Assembly: GCA_963921195.1 (NCBI GenBank)
Contig: OY992536.1
Span: 175,530,995 to 175,594,994, forward strand
Length of the DNA: 64,000 bases
Origin: Pegoplata infirma
Taxonomy: Eukaryota > Arthropoda > Insecta > Diptera > Anthomyiidae
Reading direction: 5' to 3'
The position numbers and the translations under genes are program-made. This document shows, piece by piece, positions 57,231 through 64,000 of this stretch. Positions within the stretch are counted from its first letter, which is position 1; every line of letters begins with the position of its first letter. The notes beneath the pieces were generated by a model. The model saw only the letters and a program-made list of their open reading frames with translations, did not search any database and was not told where the DNA came from.

Positions 57231-57661
57231 TAATTGTAAAATAAATTTAATTAATAAATTAGTATTTCAAGCTAAACACAAAGCTTTTTCTAACATTTTA
57301 ATTTAAATATACGCGAGCTAGAGGTCGGTTAAACCGATCAATTCGCAGCTATTCATGCAAAAAATACTGATAATATTATTTGGAATAAATTAGTGCTAAA
57401 AAACTGCATAAATTAAAAAAAAAAACTCATCGTGAATTTTTTTATAAATTGTATGAACGTATTCATTCCATGTATGAAAAAGTTCTGGGAAAAAAAAAGT
57501 CATGCTCGATTCATACTATGCATTAACAAATTCTTTCCCTGAATGAACTTTTTTTTTCTGTGTTTAAATATTAAATCTGACTTCATAAGGATATAATCCA
57601 TTGTCAATACTTTATGCTTTACAATTTTCAGCTTCCTTAGTCATTAGGGGTTTCAGAAATA

Positions 57662-57905
57662 CACAGAGAAAAATTATTTCCAACAGAATTCTTCAGTTGT
57701 AGCAACTCAAAATTCGGTTGCTGCTACTAAATTTCACTGTGGTAGACGAATTTTTTAGTTGTTTCAATAAAAAGACAGTTGCATTAACAAAATTTAGTTG
57801 CAACTACCGATATTTAATAGTTTTAACCTTAATACAAATGCATCAACCGAATTTTTGTTGCAACAACTGAATTTCAGTTGGAAATTAGCAAATTTGTTTT
57901 CTGTG
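57662..57905. mobile_element. CAC...GTG TIR element, GTTGCAAC motifs
   Basis: Starts CACAGAGAAAAATTATTTCC, ends GTTTTCTGTG; TA precedes and TG follows. Packed with TTCAGTTGTAGCAACT, GGTTGCTGCTACT and GTTGCAACAACTGAA motifs. A related single end is at 58185-58360 (CGGTTGCCATAACC, GGTTATCGCAACCG). Confidence 0.6.
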
Positions 57906-57909
57906 TGTA

Positions 57910-59820
57910 GTTTAAATATTTAAAAACTAAATTTCGCCGTCTTCCGCCACTCCCCCTGACTGAGGCCGAAAATCCGGCTACGTTACAGATTATATATACA
58001 AACTGAACAAAATTCACAACGGATTTTTTGTATTTCCGCCCTTTCACTGGATATCTTTGTTGATCTTTGCCATAGTCCGTACCATATGTATTCTAATTTT
58101 CATCTTTTAAGGTCATAAGGTGTCTTCAAAATTAGGTAAGATGTAAAAACATAATTTTTCCACGCCCATTTCTTCTCTTAATTCTCCGTCCCTAACAACC
58201 AAAATTTTCGGTTGCCATAACCAAAATTTGTTTTGAAAATTTAACTTCTGTGGGTCCAAATAAATTTCGGTTATCGCAACCGAAAATTTCAGTTGTTGTG
58301 ATTAAACCATGCAGTTGGCTCTTAATTCGGCTGGCACAATTAAACTGTTTTTTCTGTGTATTCCAAAATTTTTAAATCTGACTACTTTATGATAAGCTCC
58401 ATCGGTAGTACTATACTCGTATCCACGTACCTTTTCCCTCTCAATTCTCCGTCCACAGTCCAAAAATTTTAAGTCTGACTACTTAAGGATATGCTCCAGT
58501 GTCAGGACAATATGCTTGCAATTTTCGGCTGCGTAGGTCATTAGGGCTTTAAAGTTAGTCAAATAAAATAAATAAAACACAATATTGCCTTGCCCTCTTT
58601 TTCCTCTCAACTCTCCATCTACATTCCAAAAATGTTAAATCGGACTACTTTAGAATATACTTCATAGTTAGGACTACATGTTAGGGATTTTCAGCTTCCG
58701 TATTCATTGGGGCGAAGCTTAAAAATACTCTAAATTGTTAAAAAAAATAATTCTGCCAAGTCCCCTTTTTCTCGTAATTCGCCGCCCACAGGCAAAAAAT
58801 CCGACTTCGTAAGAATCTGTCCCTGGTGTTTTATTATATACATGCCAATTTTAAGCTTTTAAGTCCATCAATGAGATTCAAAAGGCGCTGGATACACAAA
58901 AAATAAGAGAAACACAAACAAATAAAATATATATTCAGAAAATAAATGGAAATAAATTTACCACGCCCTTTGCCTTTCTTATTCTCCACCCATACACTGG
59001 ATATCAAAAATCCAGGCTCGTGTTGATCTTCCACATGAAACCTTCTATATACATGCCAATTCTGTGCATTTTCCGCTTCCTTTGGGGGCTTCAAAAGAAG
59101 TTAAAATGTTAAAAATCTCAATTTTGTCACTCCCCATTTTCCTTTCAATTATCCGTCCACAGTCCAAAAATTTAAAATTTAAAAAATTTAAATCCGATTA
59201 CTTCAGGATATGCTTCATTGTTAGAACTAAATGCAATGCAATTTTCCGCTTCTTAAGTCATTTGGGGGCTTCAAAAGAAGTACAAATTTTAAAAAATCCC
59301 AATTGTGCCACGCCACTTTCCCCTCAATTTACCGCCCACATTGCGAAAATTTTGAATCCGACTACTTGGGGATATGCGCCATCGTTAGGACTATATTCTA
59401 GGAAATTTTCAGCTTCCTAAGTCATTTGGGGTCTTCAAAAGAAGTAAAAATGTTAAAAAATCTAAATTTTGCCACTCCACTTTTCCCCTCAATTCTCGGC
59501 CCACATTGCGAAAATTTTAAATCCGACTACTTGGGGATATGCGGCATCGTTAGGACTATATTCTAGGAAATTTTCAGATTCCTAAGTCATTTGGGGGCTT
59601 TAAATTAAGCAAAAACGTAAAAAAATTGCATTTTGCCACGCCCAATTTCCCGCTTATTTCTCCGCCCACAGGCAAAAAATCGAAAATCCGGCTACGTTAG
59701 GATCTGCCCTAGGTGTTTAACTATAAGCATGCCAAGTTTCAGCTTTGTAGCTCCTCGGTGGGCTTCAAAAAGCTCTGGATAGACAAAAAAAGAGGAACAC
59801 ACAAATAGGAAAATTATATA
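57910..59820. repeat. Tandem array, 165-180-bp units
   Basis: About nine diverged units, each with CTCAATTCTCCGCCCACA, AAATCCGACTACTT, GGATATGC, TAGGACTATAT, TTTTCAGCTTCCTAAGTCAT and GGGGGCTTCAAAAGAAGT in order. The last clear units repeat at 165 bp (CCCACATTGCGAAAATTTT at 59335 and 59500; CCCACA again at 59665). It is interrupted near 58190-58360 by a GGTTGC-motif fragment. The 86-118-codon frames inside are not genes. Confidence 0.85.
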
Positions 59821-59840
59821 TATAGATTTAGGATGGCAAA

Positions 59841-60697
59841 CAGGGCTGTCAGATATGGCGATTTCTCGCCAAACGTGGCGATTTTGAAATGTATTTGGCG
59901 AAGAGTTTTTCGATTTGGCGACGTGGCGATTTTTTGGCGATTTACAAAATGATTGGCGATTTCTTTGGCGATTTTGTCAAGTTATTTGCTGAATATTTTC
60001 AAAAGATTAGTAGAGCCATTATTTCAAATTATCAAATTTTATTTACTTTTGCTGCGCTTAGACAGTTAAAACTTTTTTTTAAACATTTTCGACAGACTTA
60101 CTACAAGTCTGCTCGTCTAAGTGTCTCTTTATGAATTAAAACAAAACAAAAAAATTTGGGAAATTTGTCCAGTGCCCAGGAGAGTCAAAAACTATAATAC
60201 GCGAATCACAAAAAAATTAATTACTTTTTTTCTCCAATTTTACACTGTTGTAAACTTTTGTTGAGTAAAAATAGCTATAAGAAAATTAAGAAATATTCAA
60301 GACCGATTATCATGGATCGATTGGGGTTTTTGCATTAGTGCAGAAAACAAGCATAAATGAATTTTTAGTAAAATTTATTGCCTATTAAGCTAAGTATTGC
60401 CTGCTAAGTAATTAGCAACATTTTTCAATGTAGTAATTTATAAATTACTGATTGAAGTAAAAAATACAAAAACTAAAAAAAAAATACTTTTGGCGATTTT
60501 TATGTATTTCTCTAGGATTTTGGCGATTTTTGAGTATTATTATTTTCTAGCCATTATAAAGAAAACAAAATATATTTTTTTTAAATAAAAATAATAATTT
60601 TTTTTAACAAAAACTGAAAATATTTGAGTTTTGGCGATTTCTGGCGATTTTTGACATCCGATTTGGCGATGAGCGTAAAAAAAATCTGACAACCCTG
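59841..60697. mobile_element. 857-bp non-autonomous hAT, GGCGATTT motifs
   Basis: Ends CAGGGCTGTCAGA and TCTGACAACCCTG; 8-bp duplication ATGGCAAA at 59833-59840 and 60698-60705. Subterminal zones are arrays of TTGGCGATTT (about eight left, seven right). CAG start and 8-bp duplication are textbook hAT. Reading frames on both strands lack transposase motifs. Confidence 0.92.
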
Positions 60698-60879
60698 ATG
60701 GCAAATGCTTGGAAATAAAAGAGTTCTCTCTTAAATGTTCCACTGAATATATTAACTTTTTGACGCATTTGAAAAAGAAATATTTTATTAAAATTTTCTG
60801 ATAAAAGCAAAAAGAGGAATTTATAAAACCTTTGGAATTTATACATTGTAAATTTTTTTTAAATACTATGTCCTTCATT

Positions 60880-61500
60880 TTGGATCCGCCATTTTGATTT
60901 CAAAAAGTCTGAGTCTATTCGTGTTACGCAATCATTTCCTAGTGATATTTATCAATAATTTAAATATCTTGTCCGCCATATTGGATTCGCTATTTTGAAT
61001 ATTTGATTCTGAAATCAGATTTGGCATCCGAAAAACCATTAAAATCAGACAACAGAAAAAATGTTTTATTTTATTTGTCGCCATATTGGATCCTCCATTT
61101 TGAATTTAAAAAATTTGAGCTCATATTCGTAATTACCGACCCTAAATACATCGAAAATGATTAATTTTAGTACAATTAGCTAAGAATTACAAAAGCATAT
61201 CCGCCATATTGGATCCGCCATTTTGAATTTCTTATCTTAAATTCTAAAATCGGTTTTAACATCCGAAAAACCATTAAAATCGAAGTTTTTGGCAAAACTA
61301 AACAACATATAAAAAATGTTAAATTTAAATTTGTCGTCATATTGGATCCGCCATTTTGAATTTTAAAAGTCTGAGCTCATATTCGCTATTAACGACCCCA
61401 AATACATCGACAATGATTATAGTAAATACAATAAGCGAAGAATTCAAAAATCATGTCTGCCATTTTGGATCCGCCATTTTGAATTTTGAATTTTTTTTTC
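60880..61500. repeat. Tandem array of GGATCCGCCATTTTGAATTT units
   Basis: GGATCCGCCATTTTGAA or close variants at about 60883, 60983, 61088, 61211, 61342 and 61459. Alternate intervals share CCGAAAAACCATTAAAATC or GAGCTCATATTCG and AAATACATCGA, so the larger period is about 250 bp made of two unlike halves. Confidence 0.85.
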
Positions 61501-61589
61501 AGAATCGTGATCAGCGGTCCTTTCGCATCCATATGTAATACTTTTTTTCACATATAGGTTAAGCGGTCTATTTATGGCCAAAATTCAGG

Positions 61590-61955
61590 GATGCTGGCCC
61601 ACAGTGCACTAGACCGATTGAGCTGAAATTTAAAACCAAATAGACCTGGGGAACGGCAAAGATACATGTCAAGCTTCAGCAGTCTCATTATTGACTTTTG
61701 TTTTTTTTTCATCTAAAATTCGCGAAACACCCTTGCCGAAATTTACTCTTTTGCTCATTACTTTTTAACCACTCGACCGATATGGCTGGATTGCAGTACC
61801 AACCTGACCAGGTAAATGACCAACATATATGCTAAGCTTCAGTAGCTTCTGTAAAGTTTTTCAAAAGTTAGCGTGTTTTCTACGGATGGACAGACAGACG
61901 GACGGACATCGCAAGATCGACTTAAAATCGATCGGCGATCATAAATATATATGAG
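61590..61955 (+). repeat. Interspersed repeat end with GACGGACGGACATCGC
   Basis: AAGCTTCAGCAGTCTC and AAGCTTCAGTAGCTTC are two related segments; the end GGACAGACAGACGGACGGAC, ATCGCAAGATCGACTTAAA and GATCGGCGATCATAAATATA parallels family B (41345-41400). Confidence 0.55.
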
Positions 61956-61963
61956 GCATTCCA

Positions 61964-63700
61964 AGCCAAATCACTCACTTTTGGACCCGACCCCTTTCGA
62001 TTTATTTTATTTTTGGATATGTTTTAGTATTTATTAAATGCAACTTGGACACCGATTTTCAGCTTTTTATTTCAAGATGGTGTTGAGTAATCAATTTTTC
62101 AAAATGGCAATTTTCTCAGAAAAATTAAAAAATTGAAATTTTTAATTAATTTTGACCATTAAAAAATATAAATATTTAAAAAAAAGCTGGACAATGTTTA
62201 GTTGGTATTTAAATGTAGTTTTAGAAAAAAAATATGAAAAAATTATTCGAAGTAATTATCACTTATTTTTTGACGTTTAAAAATTATAATCGACTTTTTG
62301 AAAAAGTTCGAAACCTTCGATTTTTTTGTAAAAAACTATAAAAACTCTACTCTAAATTACGCAACTTTTTAGCCATAATTCGAGATGTGATCACAATTCT
62401 TTCTATTTTTTTTTTTAATTTGGAAAATTGCACCTTTTATTTTTTGGCTCTGATTTATTTTATATGGTGATCCAAAAAAAAATAGTTGGTAGATATTGAC
62501 CCTAACTTACCCTAGATATATTAATTTCGAGGTAAAAATACGTCTCACAATTATTTAGGACGATCGGAATTGGGTAAGGCGCTTAGCATGGTCCTTGAAG
62601 TTTAAAAAACGGATTACAAGGAAAAATATGATTTTTTTTCTGTTTTCTCAATTTTTTTGGTATTTTAAGTTAAGTTTAAATTCAAGTGATTACAGAATTA
62701 TGATGTAGAGTAAAATGCCTTTCAAATAAGGTACTAAAAACTAAAATCGGTTGAAAATCAGCCAAATTATTACAACTTCCCCAGGCATCTAGCGTGTGTC
62801 ATACGATTTGATTAAAGAATACGAGTCCCGTTTTTAAATTTATTGAATTTTTCTACTGTAATAACATTTTTTCATTATTCATATTTCAGTGTAATGTTTT
62901 TTTGGTTTTTCCAAAGTTTAAAACAAAAAAAAAAAAATTTTTTTAAATAGAGATTTCAAAAAGGTGTTGAAAATGGAGGCATTTTTAGCATCAATTTAAA
63001 AAATTTTAGCAAAACACAATATGAAAAATACTTATCATCTAATTTTATTTGAACTTGAAGAATAAAAAAATGTTATTACAGTAGGAAATTTCAATGAATT
63101 TCAAAAATCGGATTGTGTTGCTTAATCAAGTGGTCTGCCATACGTTAGATGCCTGGGGAAGTTGTAATAACTTGGCTGATTTTCAACCGATTTCAGTTTT
63201 TTGTACCTTATTAGATAGGCATTTTACTCCGTATTATAATTCTGTAACCACTTGAATTTAAACTTAAATTAAAATACCAAAAAAAATTTAGAAAACAGAA
63301 AAAAATTCATATTTTTCCTTGTAATCCGTTTTCTAAACTTCAAGGCCCATGCGGAACACCTTATCCATGTCCGCTTGTTCTTAATTTTTGTAAGGCGTAT
63401 TTTTACCTCGAAATGAATATATCTAGGGTAAGTTAGGGTCAGTATCTACCAATTTATTTTATTTTGAGCACCATATAAATTAAATCAAAGTCAAAAAATA
63501 AAAGGTGCAATTTTCAAAATTTGAAAACAAATAGAACAAATTGCGATCACATCTCGAATTATGGCTTAAAAGTTGCGTAATTTAGAGTAGAACTTTTAGG
63601 CGTTTGTAAAAAAAATCGAAGGTTTCGGACTTTTACAAAAAGTCGATTTTAATTTTTAAACGTTAAAAAATAAGTGATAATTACTTCGAATAATTTTTTT
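61964..63700. mobile_element. Foldback element, GGCATTCCAAGCCAAATCAC end
   Basis: Left arm 61964-62825 and right arm 63065-63700 are inverted copies around a centre of about 240 bp (CCTTGTAATCCGTTTT, CTAACTTACCCTAGATATA and their inverses, GAGATGTGATCACA). The right arm is cut at about 63700 before reaching its outer end. A half copy at 48905-49715 shows that outer end. Confidence 0.8.
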
Positions 63701-64000
63701 ATAGGGCAATTCAGTAAGTCGATAAAACGTTCCGTCTACAGACGGGTAGCAGTCACTACTGTGATTCACTAAATCGACATTATTTTTTCGTCTGTGTTAC
63801 GTGGTTTGTGTCTATGAGTTACGTTGCTTTCAAACATAGTATTGCCAGAACTAAAAAAACATATAAAATTCGATTTTATTTTTTAATATTATTACATTTT
63901 TTTAAGTACTGCAATACTGTTAACTATAAAAATGACAATTCAAAAAATAAATAAATAACAAATAAACAAAACAATAAAATTGTAAAAAATAAAACGAGCA
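63701..64000. mobile_element. Possible left end of another hAT element
   Basis: TAGGGCAATTCAGTAAGTCG starts exactly where the foldback arm stops, followed by a GATTCACTAAATCGAC inverse motif. TAGGG is a common hAT terminus. The other end lies beyond the window. Confidence 0.4.

Noticed and set aside
58834..59420. Two frames of 86 and 118 codons as genes
   Set aside because: They span several units of the 165-180-bp tandem array and change meaning from unit to unit.

Overview
This window is repeat-dominated, AT-rich, non-coding eukaryotic DNA with no recognisable host protein-coding gene. The mix of transposable elements (Ty3/gypsy, a LINE, a Penelope-like element, Tc1/mariner, hAT and many foldbacks), a possible 76-bp intron with fly-like signals, and the style of the interspersed repeats suggest an insect, most likely a muscoid/calyptrate fly with a large genome. 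The organism call is inference; nothing here names a species.

Layout. 520-1923: TIR element with a nested element and a tRNA-like sequence. 2004-11146: an interspersed repeat (family A) split by a Ty3/gypsy retrotransposon (2523-10809, minus strand, identical 136-bp LTRs, CAAAT target duplication). That retrotransposon carries a TA-flanked foldback in its integrase region and a 2.2-kb hAT-like element between its two gag zinc knuckles. 12.5-17.2 kb: small TIR elements and a 1.15-kb hAT. 17.3-19.7 kb: a second family A copy split by a Tc1-derived palindrome. 20.1-23.6 kb: two more TIR elements, one holding a tRNA-like sequence. 24.0-32.4 kb: a third family A copy split by two adjacent insertions. 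The first is a 6.5-kb element filled with about 140 copies of a 35-bp satellite; the second is a 1.2-kb near-perfect palindrome. 34.0-37.4 kb: diverged satellite-like DNA split by a 2.1-kb foldback, plus an inverted duplication. 39.0-41.5 kb: a second interspersed repeat (family B) split by a 1.66-kb hAT. 41.7-45.5 kb: a 3.8-kb hAT-like element with nested elements. 45.8-47.9 kb: a complete family A copy and a truncated LINE reverse transcriptase. 48-57 kb: hairpins, a Tc1-derived palindrome nested in a TIR element, ACTCACGC arrays and a truncated Penelope-like element. 57-61.5 kb: a possible tiny spliced unit, two tandem arrays and an 857-bp hAT. 62-63.7 kb: a foldback, cut near the window end by a possible further hAT terminus.

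The main theme is structural. Many elements here are non-autonomous, and their ends are built from many copies of one short, often palindromic motif that differs from element to element. Diverged or homogenised versions of one doubly palindromic repeat (around TTTTTCTATAGAAAAA) fill the interior of several elements whose ends are unrelated. Two palindromes are built from opposite halves of Tc1 transposase genes. No two parts appear to cooperate as a pathway; the functional reading is nested transposition, satellite expansion and possible hairpin RNA sources.
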